DNA of 24,114 bases from RBG-16-64-43 sp035288225 (GCA_035288225.1 DATEAT010000063.1:1-24114); one strand, 5' to 3'; shown: positions 1 through 8,283, numbered from the stretch's first letter. Numbers and translations are program-made. Notes: generated from the sequence alone by a model not told the origin.

Positions 1-396
1 CTGGGCGACCGCCGCATCATGCGCCTGTCGGGCTGGGCCAGCCTGGTCATGTCGCTGGTGGTCATCGTGCTGGGTCTCTTTGCGGCACGGGTCGGGGCCC
101 AGTGGTTGAATGCAGGCATGATCGTTGTCTACGCGCTGCTCGGCATGCGCGAAGCCGGTATCGGGATTGCCGGGATGAGCATGCTGCTCGAGCTGGCCGG
201 CGAAAAGCGGCGGTCGCTTTATCTGGGTTTGGCCAATTCGGTGATGGGCCTGGGCCTCTTGGCCTCGGCCGCAAGCGGTGTTCTCGTCGAGCTGGCCGGC
301 TCGCTGGCATTGTTTGTTTTGGCCGCGATCGCCAGCGCCGGCGCACTATGGTTCGTCGAGGGGATTCGCGATCCGGCGGTCCAAGAGGCAGCCTGA
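1..396 (+). CDS. MFS transporter, C-terminal fragment (5' end outside window)
   Basis: The frame is open from the first base and ends at TGA 394-396, giving 131 visible residues. They contain about four hydrophobic segments, separated by short charged loops such as GDRR near the start and AGEKRR in the middle. That is the pattern of the last third of a 12-helix major facilitator superfamily permease, where a basic loop is followed by paired Gly/Ala-rich helices. The protein would sit in the cytoplasmic membrane and move a small solute or drug; the substrate cannot be told from this part. It ends about 20 bp before the promoter of the DUF3048 cluster, so it is probably a separate transcript. 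The family assignment rests on topology and composition rather than a signature motif. Confidence 0.7.
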   Translation: MGDRRIMRLSGWASLVMSLVVIVLGLFAARVGAQWLNAGMIVVYALLGMREAGIGIAGMSMLLELAGEKRRSLYLGLANSVMGLGLLASAASGVLVELAGSLALFVLAAIASAGALWFVEGIRDPAVQEAA

Positions 397-417
397 TCGA
401 TGTTGGCCTCGGCCTCA

Positions 418-447
418 TTGACCCAGGCTTGAGCAGGGGGGTACAAT
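418..447 (+). promoter_or_regulatory. Sigma70-type promoter of the DUF3048 cluster
   Basis: TTGACC at 418-423 and TACAAT at 442-447 are separated by 18 bp. Transcription should start near 454, leaving a leader of about 107 nt before the ATG at 562. The site lies in the gap after the MFS gene and points into the lipoprotein genes. Confidence 0.6.
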
Positions 448-463
448 CCGCGGAATTCTCGCT

Positions 464-504
464 GAGAAGGCCGGCGGGCGCGCGGCCACAGGCGCGCACT
501 TCTC
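464..504 (+). other. Stem-loop in the leader of the DUF3048 transcript
   Basis: GAGAAG (464-469) pairs with CTTCTC (499-504). Inside, GCGCGC (478-483) pairs with GCGCGC (492-497) around an 8-nt loop. The structure begins about 10 nt after the predicted transcription start. I recognise no riboswitch class; a role in mRNA stability is a guess. Confidence 0.4.
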
Positions 505-561
505 CACGGTCTCTCCTCAACCGGCGAGAGCAACACGGACGACATGGAAGGAAGGACATGC

Positions 562-1806
562 ATGAAGCGCCGCCAACTCTGGACGCGTCTCGCACTGCTG
601 ACACCCATTGCCATCAGCCTGGCGTGCAGTCTGCCGGGATTCATCGCGCCGATCGGCACCCCTGGCGCGGCGACCGAGACACCCGGGCAGGATGCCACGC
701 TCATCCCTGTCGACTCAACCTCGGCCGCGGGCACTGAGACCGCGCCCGGCATCACGCCCGAGGCCACGCTGGTCCCAACGGCCGAATCGCCCACCGAGTC
801 GCCTCTGGCGCCGATTGTTTACCCGGTGGGGCCCGACAACTTCTCTGAGGACATCAACCCGCTGACCGGGTTGCGCGTGGCCGACCAGGCACTGCTCGAC
901 CGCCGGCCGCTGGCCATCAAGGTCTCGAATTTTCCGCGCAGTGCTCGGCCGCAGGCAGGGCTCTCGCAGGCCGACCTGATTTTCGAGTACTACACCGAGT
1001 CCGGCAATACCCGCTTTATGGCAATGTTCTACGGGCAGGAAGCGAGCAAAGTGGGCCCCATCCGCTCGGCGCGCGTGGAGGACACGCGCATCGTCCCGCT
1101 CTACGACGCCATCCTGGTCCACGTTCAGGCCTACCAGGATGTGTGGGATCAGATGTATTCCTCCGGGGTGGACTTCATCAACGAATTCCCCGCCTCGTGT
1201 CCGGCGATCTGCCGCGACGCGAACGAGAAGATCAAAGAGAACTCCGCCTTCGGTAACACGGTGGAACTGACGAAGTATGCCGGCATCGTCCGCCTTCTGC
1301 GCGGGCGCCCCAACCTGAATGGAATGGTGTTCGACTCAGCCGCTCCCGCCGGCGGAGGTGATGCGGCCTCGTTGTGGGTGCGCTTCTCGGCCGCCGCCCT
1401 GGCCGAGTGGCGCTACGACGCGGTCTCCGATTCCTACTTGCGGTTCTCGGAGAGCGAGTCCGGCGCGATGGTGGCACTCAATGACCGCGTGACCGGAAAG
1501 CAGCTCTCGGTGGCCAATGCGGTCATCCTGTTCGTTCCTTTCAATCGCTACGTCGGCAAGACCACCACCGCCGAAATGTGGGATCTCATCGTGAGCGGCG
1601 AGGGGAAGGCTGTCTTCTTCCGAGACGGCCAAGTATTCGAGGGCACTTGGAAACGGGTCTCGGCCAGCCAACCGCTCCAATTGCTTGGGCCGTCGGGCTC
1701 GCTGTTCGCCCTCCAGCCAGGCAGCACATGGATCGGCATCATCGGCAAGAATTCGGGCGTGACGCGAGATGCCAAGCAATGGCAATTCCGCATGGCATGG
1801 CCATGA
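562..1806 (+). CDS. DUF3048 (YerB-like) lipoprotein, copy 1
   Basis: The protein has 414 residues. The ATG at 562 is preferred over ATG 544 because GAAGGA (551-556) lies 5 nt upstream and translation then begins directly with a basic n-region and a hydrophobic core. The signal ends at Cys22 (S-L-A-C, an imperfect lipobox), so it is probably lipid-anchored on the outer face of the membrane. Residues 23-95 are a Thr/Pro/Ala/Glu-rich linker. The DUF3048 N-terminal domain starts at NPLTGL (residue 99) and includes the family motifs RRPLAIKVSN, RPQAGLSQADL and KVGPIRSAR. A second domain follows, with a dGxxxeGtW strand and a PGSTWI strand near the end. Cys213 and Cys217 form a CPAIC motif shared with the next two genes. 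The family has no established biochemical function that I know of. It is the first of three tandem paralogs. Confidence 0.9.
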   Translation: MKRRQLWTRLALLTPIAISLACSLPGFIAPIGTPGAATETPGQDATLIPVDSTSAAGTETAPGITPEATLVPTAESPTESPLAPIVYPVGPDNFSEDINPLTGLRVADQALLDRRPLAIKVSNFPRSARPQAGLSQADLIFEYYTESGNTRFMAMFYGQEASKVGPIRSARVEDTRIVPLYDAILVHVQAYQDVWDQMYSSGVDFINEFPASCPAICRDANEKIKENSAFGNTVELTKYAGIVRLLRGRPNLNGMVFDSAAPAGGGDAASLWVRFSAAALAEWRYDAVSDSYLRFSESESGAMVALNDRVTGKQLSVANAVILFVPFNRYVGKTTTAEMWDLIVSGEGKAVFFRDGQVFEGTWKRVSASQPLQLLGPSGSLFALQPGSTWIGIIGKNSGVTRDAKQWQFRMAWP

Positions 1807-1870
1807 TCGATGGCTTGGAAGGATCGTGAGGCGGACGGTGGCTCAATGACAGCCCATCGGGAGAGAAGTC

Positions 1871-1908
1871 GCGACGAGCGGCCGCACGGTTCTGCGGCCG
1901 CTCGTCGC
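1871..1908 (+). other. Perfect 16-bp stem-loop between DUF3048 copies 1 and 2
   Basis: Bases 1871-1886 are the exact reverse complement of 1893-1908, with a 6-nt loop (CGGTTC). There is no T-run after it, so it is not a textbook intrinsic terminator. It ends 6 nt before the ATG at 1915. It could attenuate, terminate weakly, or protect the 3' end of the copy-1 message. If copy 2 starts upstream (1810 or 1846) the stem is inside the coding region. Confidence 0.75.
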
Positions 1909-1914
1909 CCGCAC

Positions 1915-3120
1915 ATGATGCGCTGGCCTTTGCGGGCGGCAGGCATTGCGGTGCTGGCTGCCACTCTCGGGTGTCAGGGGCTGACGCTGAGCCTTGCGCC
2001 CGCACCTGGAGCGCCGACGTCGACGGCGGCGCCCGGGCTCGTTGCGACGACCTCACCCGTTCCCGACCCGGATGTCACTCTCGCGGCATCTCCCACGGGA
2101 TCCGGCCCAGGGGCAACGGTCGAACCGACCGCCACCGAAGGTACGCTGCCCCTCGCCACCAGCGCTGCGCCGCCGATCAACCCGCTGACCGGCCTGCCGG
2201 TGGCGGACGCCAGCCTGATCCGGCGTCGCCCGATCGGCATCAAGGTCTCGAACTATCCCCGCAGCGCCAGGCCGCAGGCCGGACTTTCATTTGCCGACTT
2301 GCTTTTCGAGTTCTATCAGGAAGCGGGCGACACACGCTTCCATGCCATCTTTCTGAGCAACGATGTCGAGAAGGTCGGGCCGATTCGTTCCGGGCGCAAA
2401 GTGGATGCGAATCTGCAGCAGCTCTACCAGTCGCTACTGATCTTCAACGCCGCCGATTACCGCGTGTGGGAATACTTCCACGAAACGCCATCGAAGGAGT
2501 ACATCATCCCCGAGGGCCCCGCCCCGTGCCCGGCCTTGTGCCGTGATTCGTCGCAAGCGCAGGTCAACAGCCTGTATGCCAACACGGCGGCGTTGCGCAA
2601 GGCCGCGGACGCTCTAAAGATCCCGAATATCGCGCCGGATCTGAGCGGCATGACCTTCGATGCCGCGCCGCCAACAGCCGGCGCCCCGGCCAGCGATGTG
2701 CTGGTGCGCTTCTATACCGACAACGCGCGCGCCGAATGGCGCTACGACCCGGCCACGCAGAAGTACTCGCGCTGGTCGGAGACCTCCAGCGGGGGCATGG
2801 CACCCCTCAAGGATCGCCTGACCGGCCAGCAATTGACCGTGTCGAATTTGGCGGTGGTGTTCGTGCCCTTCTATCGCCCACAGCGAGTCGAAATCTACGA
2901 CGTGATGTTGTATGGCACCGGGCGGGCGGTGCTCTTTCGCGACGGCGTGGCAACCGAGGGCGGCTGGCTGGTGGCCAACCCGGACAGCCCGCTCCAGTTC
3001 ATCAGTTCATCCGGCCCGTATGCCTTCCACCCCGGCGTGACCTGGATCGCATTGATCGGTGAGAATTCGACCTTCAGCCAGTCGGACGGCAATTGGCGAT
3101 TCGAGTTCGACTTCCCTTAG
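1915..3120 (+). CDS. DUF3048 (YerB-like) lipoprotein, copy 2
   Basis: The frame is open from ATG 1810, but only the start at 1915 (or 1918) gives a normal lipoprotein signal: two Met, Arg, a hydrophobic core, then T-L-G-Cys20. Starts at 1810 or 1846 would add 23-35 mostly polar residues in front. No start has a convincing ribosome-binding site, so this is the least certain start in the cluster. From 1915 the protein has 401 residues: a Thr/Pro/Ala linker, then DUF3048 from NPLTGL (residue 89) with RRPIGIKVSN, RPQAGLSFADL and KVGPIRSGR, and the second domain to the end. The CPALC pair is Cys205/Cys209. It lies 108 bp after copy 1, in the same orientation, and copy 3 follows about 50 bp later. 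Function is unknown beyond an envelope location. Confidence 0.88.
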   Translation: MMRWPLRAAGIAVLAATLGCQGLTLSLAPAPGAPTSTAAPGLVATTSPVPDPDVTLAASPTGSGPGATVEPTATEGTLPLATSAAPPINPLTGLPVADASLIRRRPIGIKVSNYPRSARPQAGLSFADLLFEFYQEAGDTRFHAIFLSNDVEKVGPIRSGRKVDANLQQLYQSLLIFNAADYRVWEYFHETPSKEYIIPEGPAPCPALCRDSSQAQVNSLYANTAALRKAADALKIPNIAPDLSGMTFDAAPPTAGAPASDVLVRFYTDNARAEWRYDPATQKYSRWSETSSGGMAPLKDRLTGQQLTVSNLAVVFVPFYRPQRVEIYDVMLYGTGRAVLFRDGVATEGGWLVANPDSPLQFISSSGPYAFHPGVTWIALIGENSTFSQSDGNWRFEFDFP

Positions 3121-3168
3121 AGTGGGATGCCTCACCTTGCCGATACACTCTCCCTAGGAGGCGGTGCG

Positions 3169-4398
3169 ATGGCCACTTCACGGATACTTACCGGGCGAGG
3201 CATCGTGCTCCTGGCGCTCAGTGCGGCGCTGATCGGCTGCACGCAGCCCCTGGGACTGCTGCCTGGCGGACAGGGTGTCGCACCGGATGAAGCGAGCTCG
3301 ACTGCGTCCGTAGCCCCGGCTTCTGAACCGCCAACCTTTACGCCTTCCCTCGCGCCCGAGCTGCCCGAATCGACGCCCACTGCGACCGAAGTCCCGACAG
3401 TCACCGCCACGCCGACTCCTGCACCGCTGGGGCCGGCCTTTGCGCCGGGGATCGACCCCTTGACCGGCCTTGCGGTCGATGACCCCGCACTGCTCGAACG
3501 GCGGCCGATGGGCATCAAGGTTTCGAATTTCCCGCGCAGCTTGCGCCCGCACACGGGGCTCTCTCTTGCCGACCTGGTATTCGAGTACTACACCGAGGAA
3601 GGCATGACCCGCTTCCTGGCGTTCTACCTCGGGCACGACGCCCCCAAGGTCGGCCCGATGCGCTCGGTGCGCCTGGTGGATGGGCAGCTGGTGAAGATGT
3701 ACAACGGCATTCTGGGTTTCGTCGGCGGCGACCCGTTCGTGCTTGGCCGCGTGATCGGGATGATTGGCTCGTCGCGTGCGTTCAGCCAGTCGCCCTCCAC
3801 CTGCCCGGCCATCTGCCGGGAGGGCAACGGAAATGTCAACAGCGTTTTCGCGGATACGGCGGAGCTGACTGGCCTGGCCAAATCGCAGGGGGCGCAAGAC
3901 CTGAACGGCATGGTCTTCTCGAATGATCTGCCGCCCTGGGGCGTGCCCGGGACTCATCTGCACGTCCAATTCTCATACGGGGCCCGCGCTGAGTGGCGCT
4001 GGAACAGCGATCTTGGTGCTTATCAGCGTTGGTCCGAAGACTTGATGGACGGCAAGATTGTGATGGAGCCGCTGACCGACCGCCTCACTGAACAGCAGAT
4101 TCAATCCCCCAACGTGGTCGTGGCCTACGCCTGGTATGCGCGCGGATCGGGCAACGAGAAGTACAACATCGAGTTCGTGTATCGCAAGCGGGGTCGAGCC
4201 CAGGTGTTCCGCGACGGGATGATGGTCGAAGGTTTCTGGCTGGCCGCGGACTCAACCAGCCCGCTGCAGTTCATCGACAGCGCGGGTAACCCCCTGCCGC
4301 TTAAGCCGGGGGCGACGTGGATCGAGGTGGTGGGCGAGAATTCGACGCCCACCGAGACAGCGCCGGGCGAGTGGAACGTGCGCTTCCGCTTCCCTTAG
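3169..4398 (+). CDS. DUF3048 (YerB-like) lipoprotein, copy 3
   Basis: The protein has 409 residues. The start at ATG 3169 is set by a strong ribosome-binding site, TAGGAGG at 3155-3161 with 7 nt spacing; the upstream in-frame ATG at 3127 has none. This start gives a textbook lipoprotein signal with lipobox L-I-G-Cys24. A Thr/Pro/Ser-rich linker runs to about residue 94. DUF3048 then begins at DPLTGL (residue 96), with RRPMGIKVSN, RPHTGLSLADL and KVGPMRSVR, followed by the second domain ending in a PGATWIEVVGENS strand. The CPAIC pair is Cys212/Cys216. It is the last gene of the cluster, and a terminator follows about 180 bp downstream. Having the best ribosome-binding site of the three, it may be the most efficiently translated. 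Confidence 0.92.
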   Translation: MATSRILTGRGIVLLALSAALIGCTQPLGLLPGGQGVAPDEASSTASVAPASEPPTFTPSLAPELPESTPTATEVPTVTATPTPAPLGPAFAPGIDPLTGLAVDDPALLERRPMGIKVSNFPRSLRPHTGLSLADLVFEYYTEEGMTRFLAFYLGHDAPKVGPMRSVRLVDGQLVKMYNGILGFVGGDPFVLGRVIGMIGSSRAFSQSPSTCPAICREGNGNVNSVFADTAELTGLAKSQGAQDLNGMVFSNDLPPWGVPGTHLHVQFSYGARAEWRWNSDLGAYQRWSEDLMDGKIVMEPLTDRLTEQQIQSPNVVVAYAWYARGSGNEKYNIEFVYRKRGRAQVFRDGMMVEGFWLAADSTSPLQFIDSAGNPLPLKPGATWIEVVGENSTPTETAPGEWNVRFRFP

Positions 4399-4428
4399 AT
4401 GCACACGGAGAAAGGGCGACCGGCCGTC

Positions 4429-4515
4429 GCCCCCTCTTCGCCACACTCCCCCCTCCAAGCCAGCCATTCGGCGGAGAGCCCCAAAGGGGTGCTCCGCTAG
4501 GGGCAGGGGGTGAGG
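4429..4515 (+). repeat. GC-rich intergenic repeat, copy A
   Basis: The element runs from CCCCCTCTTCG to GGGGCAGGGGGTGAGG, with an internal near-palindrome (gcggag..cccc / gggg..ctccgc). The reverse complement of 17436-17504 shows the same ends (CCCCCTCTCCG and GGGGCTGGGGGTGAGG) and a related internal hairpin. Both copies lie outside genes. It looks like a dispersed intergenic repeat. Confidence 0.45.
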
Positions 4516-4575
4516 AGAACAGTTCTCCCGCAACCTTCCTGACAATCGTGAGTCGCAAGGCCGATGACGTGAATC

Positions 4576-4606
4576 AACCGGGGCAGCCAAAGCTGCCCCG
4601 GTTTTC
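4576..4606 (+). terminator. Intrinsic terminator after the DUF3048 cluster
   Basis: AACCGGGGCAGC (4576-4587) and GCTGCCCCGGTT (4592-4603) form a perfect 12-bp stem with loop CAAA, followed on the plus strand by TTTT and TTCGTC. It lies between convergent genes (copy 3 and the UPF0316 gene). The stem could also stop the minus-strand transcript, although the T-run is poor on that side. Confidence 0.85.
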
Positions 4607-4642
4607 GTCACATCCGATATTAGTGACGCGTCAGGTGCTTTC

Positions 4643-5170
4643 TCAGGCTCTCCAGAATCCGTGGCGCACAGGGCGCACGTCTTGAACCGTGACGAAGGCG
4701 CTGGGGTCGCTTTGGGCCACCAACCCATGCACGCGATCGATATCTTTGCGCAGCACGCTGGCGTTGAGCACGGTTACCGTGCCGTCCTTGCCGCGGCCGG
4801 CCATCTCGGTCACCGCGTAACCGTGGGAACGCAGCGCCTCAGCGATGGCTGCGCCGCGGGTGGACGAGATAATGCGCATGTGGCCGTGACCGATGGCTAG
4901 GCGCTCCTCCAGCAGCATGCCGACCACGACTCCGGTGGCAAACCCCCCTGCGTAGCCCACAATGTTCCATACATTCTTTAGGTTGGAAAGCACCGTGGTG
5001 ATGGCCACGACGAAGATGGCGGACTGCAGGAAGCCCATCACCCAGGCCAGCCCCTTGCGTCCGCGCACGACCAGCAAGAAGCGCAGCGTGTCGAGAGCCA
5101 TATCGATGACCCTCAGGGAGAAGATGAATAGAGCGCTCAACCAGGGCGCAAGTGTGCTTAGATCCGGCAT
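4643..5170 (-). CDS. UPF0316 membrane protein (DUF5698/DUF2179, YebE-like)
   Basis: The protein has 175 residues. Its start at 5170 is fixed by AGGAGG (5175-5180 on the other strand) 4 nt upstream; the longer open frame above it lies inside glgP and is not coding. About three hydrophobic segments occupy residues 8-33, 41-61 and 68-87. They contain family-typical stretches: LDTLRFLLVVRG, NIVGYAGGFATGVVVGM and EERLAIG. A soluble DUF2179 domain follows (about 98-165), with alternating strands and helices. This matches the UPF0316 family known from Bacillus YebE, whose function is not established. The gene begins 8 bp after the glgP stop and its ribosome-binding site overlaps the end of glgP, so the two are surely cotranscribed. 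That does not by itself imply a role in glycogen metabolism. Confidence 0.88.
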   Translation of the reverse strand: MPDLSTLAPWLSALFIFSLRVIDMALDTLRFLLVVRGRKGLAWVMGFLQSAIFVVAITTVLSNLKNVWNIVGYAGGFATGVVVGMLLEERLAIGHGHMRIISSTRGAAIAEALRSHGYAVTEMAGRGKDGTVTVLNASVLRKDIDRVHGLVAQSDPSAFVTVQDVRPVRHGFWRA

Positions 5171-5178
5171 GAGGCCTC

Positions 5179-7377
5179 CTAGGAGGGGCTCGACGAGGAA
5201 ACAGGAAGGGGCTCCGCACCGCCCGCCATCTGCATCGCAGGCAGATACAGCTCGCGCAGGTAATCCTTCAGCATGCGCTGCGTGCTGAAGTGCGGGGCCA
5301 GCGTGCGGATGGACTCTTTGATACGCGCCACCCATTCTCCGGGCACGTTGTCGGCCGAGCGCTTGTAATAGAGCGGGACAATTTCATTCTCGAGAAGTTC
5401 GTACAACGCCGCAGCCTCAGCCGCCGGCGGCGCCTCGGGCGCGGTCAGGCCGTCCTCGCCAATGGCCCATCCGTTGCGTCCGTTGTAGCCCTCGCGCCAC
5501 CAGCCATCCAGCACCGAGAGGTTCAGGCCGCCGTTGAGGGCCGCCTTTTGACCGGAGGTGCCCGAGGCCTCCTGCCGCGGAAGGGGTGTGTTCAGCCAGA
5601 CGTCGACGCCTTGTACCAGGTAGCGTGCCAGGTTCAAGTCGTAGTCCTCGAGGAAGACCAGCCGGCCGCCGCATTCTGCGCGCTTGGCCAGCCGATACAC
5701 TTCCTGCAGCAGGCGCTTGGCCGGTTCATCGGCCGGGTGCGCCTTGCCGGCGAATACAATCTGAACCGGCGTGTTGGGGCGGTTCAGCAATCGCAGCAAA
5801 CGGTCGAAGTCCGAAAGGATCAGGTTGGCGCGCTTGTAGGTGGCGAAGCGCCGGGCAAACCCGATGGTGAGCGCATACGGGTCGAGCAGCGCACCGGCCG
5901 CCAAGGCTTGTACCGGATGCACGTGATCGCTGAGCCACAAACGCCGCGTCCGCTCGCGGATGTAAGCAACCAGCCTGCGCTTGAGATGCTTGCGCACCGC
6001 CCACAATTCAGGGTCCGGGATGCGGCGCACCGCTTCCCACACGAGCGGGTCGTCGACGCGTTCGCGCCAGCCCTCCGGCAGGTGACGGTCGAAGAGTGCA
6101 CCCATCTGGCGCGCGAGCCAGGTGGCGCTGTGGATTCCGTTGGTAATGTGTGTGATGGGCACCTGGCTCTCGTCGCGGTCGGGCCACAGCCCGTGCCACA
6201 TGCGGCGCGCAACGTGGCCGTGGAGCTCCGAGACGGCATTGGCTCGGCTCGAGAGACGCAGCGCGAGGACCGGCATTGAGAAGGTCTCTCCCCAGGCCTG
6301 CCGGTTGCGCCCCTGGTCGAGGAAGGAGTCGCGCTCCAGCCCCAGCTCGCCCCAGTAGCTGGAGAAGAACTTCTCCACAACCCACAGCGGGAATTCATCA
6401 TTGCCCGCCGGCACCGGCGTATGCGTGGTGAACAGGGTCGTCTCGCGAACATGCTGGCTGGCCTCGGCGAAGGTGCGCCCGGCAGCCACATACTCCCGCG
6501 CGCGCTCGAGCAGCGCGAACGCCGAATGGCCTTCATTCAGGTGCCAGGCGGTGGGGTTGTAGCCCAGCGCGCGCAGGGCGCGCACGCCGCCGATGCCGAG
6601 CACGATTTCTTGCGAGAGACGCTGCTCCAACTCACTGGAATACAGGCGCGAGGTCAATTCGCGGTCGGCCTCGCTGTTACCCTCGACATTACTGTCGAGC
6701 AGATAGAGCGAGATGCGGCCCAGGCGCACCTGCCACAAGCGGGCCGCAACGTCGCGCCCCGGCAGGTGAACAGAAACCGTCAGGGGGGCGGCGTCCCGCC
6801 CGGTCACCGGCCACACGGGCAGGTTGTTGAAATCGATCAGCTCGTACAACGCTTCTTGCCAACCGTCTTCGCTGATGCGCTGGCGGAAGTATCCGCGCGT
6901 GTAGAGGAAACCCACCCCGACCATCGGCAGACCCAGGTCGCTGGCCTGTTTGAGATGATCGCCCGACAGAACCCCGAGGCCGCCGGCGTAAATAGGCAGC
7001 GACTCGTGCACGCCGTACTCGCTGGAGAAGTAGGCAATCGGGCGGCGCACCAGGTCCGCATGCTCGCCGGCGAACCATGTGTGCTCCGCCGCTAGATAGG
7101 CGTCGAAGGTGGCTACCACCTGGTCGTACGGCTCGAGGAAGGAGCGCTCGTTGGCTACTGCGTTGAGCAGAGGGCGCTTGACGTTGCGCAAGAAGTTGAC
7201 CGGGTTGTGTGCGGCCAACTCCCACAAGGATTCGTCGATGCGCCGGAACAGCCGCTGGGCGGATGGATTCCACGTCCACCACAAGTTGTAGGCCAGCTCG
7301 CCAAGCCGATCAATGCGCCGGGGCAGGGTCCCCAAGCCGGCCGGCACAGCGTGTCCATCGCGGGCATCGGGCTGCAT
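5179..7377 (-). CDS. glgP: Alpha-glucan phosphorylase (GT35)
   Basis: This 732-residue enzyme of the GT35 family would release glucose-1-phosphate from glycogen or maltodextrin by phosphorolysis in the cytoplasm. The first 100 or so residues form the DUF3417 N-terminal domain typical of the shorter bacterial/archaeal phosphorylases (RIDRLGELAYNLWWTWNP). Active-site blocks follow: FSSEYGVHESLPIYAGGLG, WHLNEGHSAF, THTPVPAGND, HITNGIH, and finally EASGTSGQKAALNGG. In the last block Lys611 is the residue expected to carry pyridoxal phosphate. The length fits this subfamily, which is shorter than the E. coli GlgP/MalP type. The ATG at 7377 has AGGAGA 5 nt upstream. It is cotranscribed with the UPF0316 gene. 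No other glycogen gene is nearby. Confidence 0.95.
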   Translation of the reverse strand: MQPDARDGHAVPAGLGTLPRRIDRLGELAYNLWWTWNPSAQRLFRRIDESLWELAAHNPVNFLRNVKRPLLNAVANERSFLEPYDQVVATFDAYLAAEHTWFAGEHADLVRRPIAYFSSEYGVHESLPIYAGGLGVLSGDHLKQASDLGLPMVGVGFLYTRGYFRQRISEDGWQEALYELIDFNNLPVWPVTGRDAAPLTVSVHLPGRDVAARLWQVRLGRISLYLLDSNVEGNSEADRELTSRLYSSELEQRLSQEIVLGIGGVRALRALGYNPTAWHLNEGHSAFALLERAREYVAAGRTFAEASQHVRETTLFTTHTPVPAGNDEFPLWVVEKFFSSYWGELGLERDSFLDQGRNRQAWGETFSMPVLALRLSSRANAVSELHGHVARRMWHGLWPDRDESQVPITHITNGIHSATWLARQMGALFDRHLPEGWRERVDDPLVWEAVRRIPDPELWAVRKHLKRRLVAYIRERTRRLWLSDHVHPVQALAAGALLDPYALTIGFARRFATYKRANLILSDFDRLLRLLNRPNTPVQIVFAGKAHPADEPAKRLLQEVYRLAKRAECGGRLVFLEDYDLNLARYLVQGVDVWLNTPLPRQEASGTSGQKAALNGGLNLSVLDGWWREGYNGRNGWAIGEDGLTAPEAPPAAEAAALYELLENEIVPLYYKRSADNVPGEWVARIKESIRTLAPHFSTQRMLKDYLRELYLPAMQMAGGAEPLPVSSSSPS

Positions 7378-7408
7378 CCGTTTCTCCTGATTCCAGGCTA
7401 ATCGGCCA

Positions 7409-7417
7409 ACTATAACA
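7409..7417 (-). promoter_or_regulatory. Possible extended -10 promoter of glgP
   Basis: On the minus strand TGT-TATAGT (7417-7409) fits an extended -10 element (TGnTATAAT) with one mismatch. No -35 is recognisable. Transcription would start near 7402, giving a leader of about 25 nt that contains the ribosome-binding site of glgP. Confidence 0.4.
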
Positions 7418-7545
7418 TACCCATCTGTCGCCCTCGCGAACCGGATGCGGCGTGCGGACGCGGGTAATGTGCGCGCAGACGGTGACCGCCCGTGAAGGTG
7501 GGCGCGTAGGGCGTGAAGAGTCGGCAGAAACAGGAGGGGAGGGAG

Positions 7546-8283
7546 CTAGAAATCTGCGCGCAGGACGCGCGACCCGGTGGGCGCGAGGCTGCCGCCGGCG
7601 GGTTCGACGGTGACGCCGATGCCGCGATAGGCGGACATGGGTGACTCGGCTCGGAAGACGATCGACGTGTACGGCGCGGCGGGCGAAACCGTGAACAACC
7701 CGCCGCTGGTGCGCGTGCCGTCCGGGGCGATCATCCAGACCTGGTAGGTCTGCGCGGCTTCGAGTGCCGGCAGCCCCCAGGCGATGAGCACGCCCAGGTG
7801 CTGATCCGCGTCGATGACGACGGTGCCGCCCGCGTTCTCGCCGACCACGGGCAGGCTGCGTGCGTCGGGGTAGGCCACCAGAGCGAGTGCGGTCTGATTA
7901 ACTTGCAGCTGCTCGCCCAGGTTGTTCATTTGTCGCTGAAGTCCGATCACCTGTGTGAACAGCCCCGCGCTCACGCCAAGAGCGAGCACCAAACCGACCA
8001 GGGCGCCGGCCATCGAGAAGGAGATCCGGCGGGGCGAGGCGGCCAGGCGGCGTTGCTCGGCCAGCGCGGACAATAGCCTGGCGCGCACCCGTGGCGGCGG
8101 TACGCGCTCGGCCACGGAGTGCAGCAATCCTTCGCCGACCGCCTGATAGGACTGGGCTTCGTGCTGGCAGGATGGGCAGACGGCCAGATGCGCCTCGAGC
8201 GCGGCGGCCTGATCGGCCGTCAGCGCGCCCAGCGCATGCGCTCCCATCGATTCACGTGCGGCTTGATGCGAAAAGGCTCTCAC
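7546..8283 (-). CDS. Anti-sigma factor, RskA-like, with N-terminal zinc-binding motif
   Basis: The protein has 245 residues starting at GTG 8283; an in-frame TGA just upstream rules out a longer form. The N-terminal part has the anti-sigma layout GAHALGAL...EAHLAVCPSC, with the zinc-binding pattern His32-x3-Cys36-x2-Cys39. One transmembrane helix follows (about 88-112), then a short heptad-like stretch and an extracytoplasmic RskA domain (PF10099 type) with the signature blocks LIAWGLPALEAAQTYQVWMI and DGTRTSGGLF. Such proteins hold an ECF sigma factor at the membrane until regulated proteolysis releases it. The cognate partner is almost certainly the sigma factor at 8598-9146. Sigma and anti-sigma genes are usually adjacent or overlapping; here 314 bp separate them. 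No clear ribosome-binding site precedes the GTG. Confidence 0.88.
   Translation of the reverse strand: MRAFSHQAARESMGAHALGALTADQAAALEAHLAVCPSCQHEAQSYQAVGEGLLHSVAERVPPPRVRARLLSALAEQRRLAASPRRISFSMAGALVGLVLALGVSAGLFTQVIGLQRQMNNLGEQLQVNQTALALVAYPDARSLPVVGENAGGTVVIDADQHLGVLIAWGLPALEAAQTYQVWMIAPDGTRTSGGLFTVSPAAPYTSIVFRAESPMSAYRGIGVTVEPAGGSLAPTGSRVLRADF

Noticed and set aside
4514..4528. GGAGAAC-A-GTTCTCC inverted repeat as a possible repressor operator
   Set aside because: It lies between convergent genes, next to the intergenic repeat and the terminator, with no promoter beside it.
5171..5335. Longer N-terminus for the UPF0316 protein (open to 5335)
   Set aside because: The extra codons overlap the end of glgP and do not resemble the family; AGGAGG directly precedes ATG 5170.
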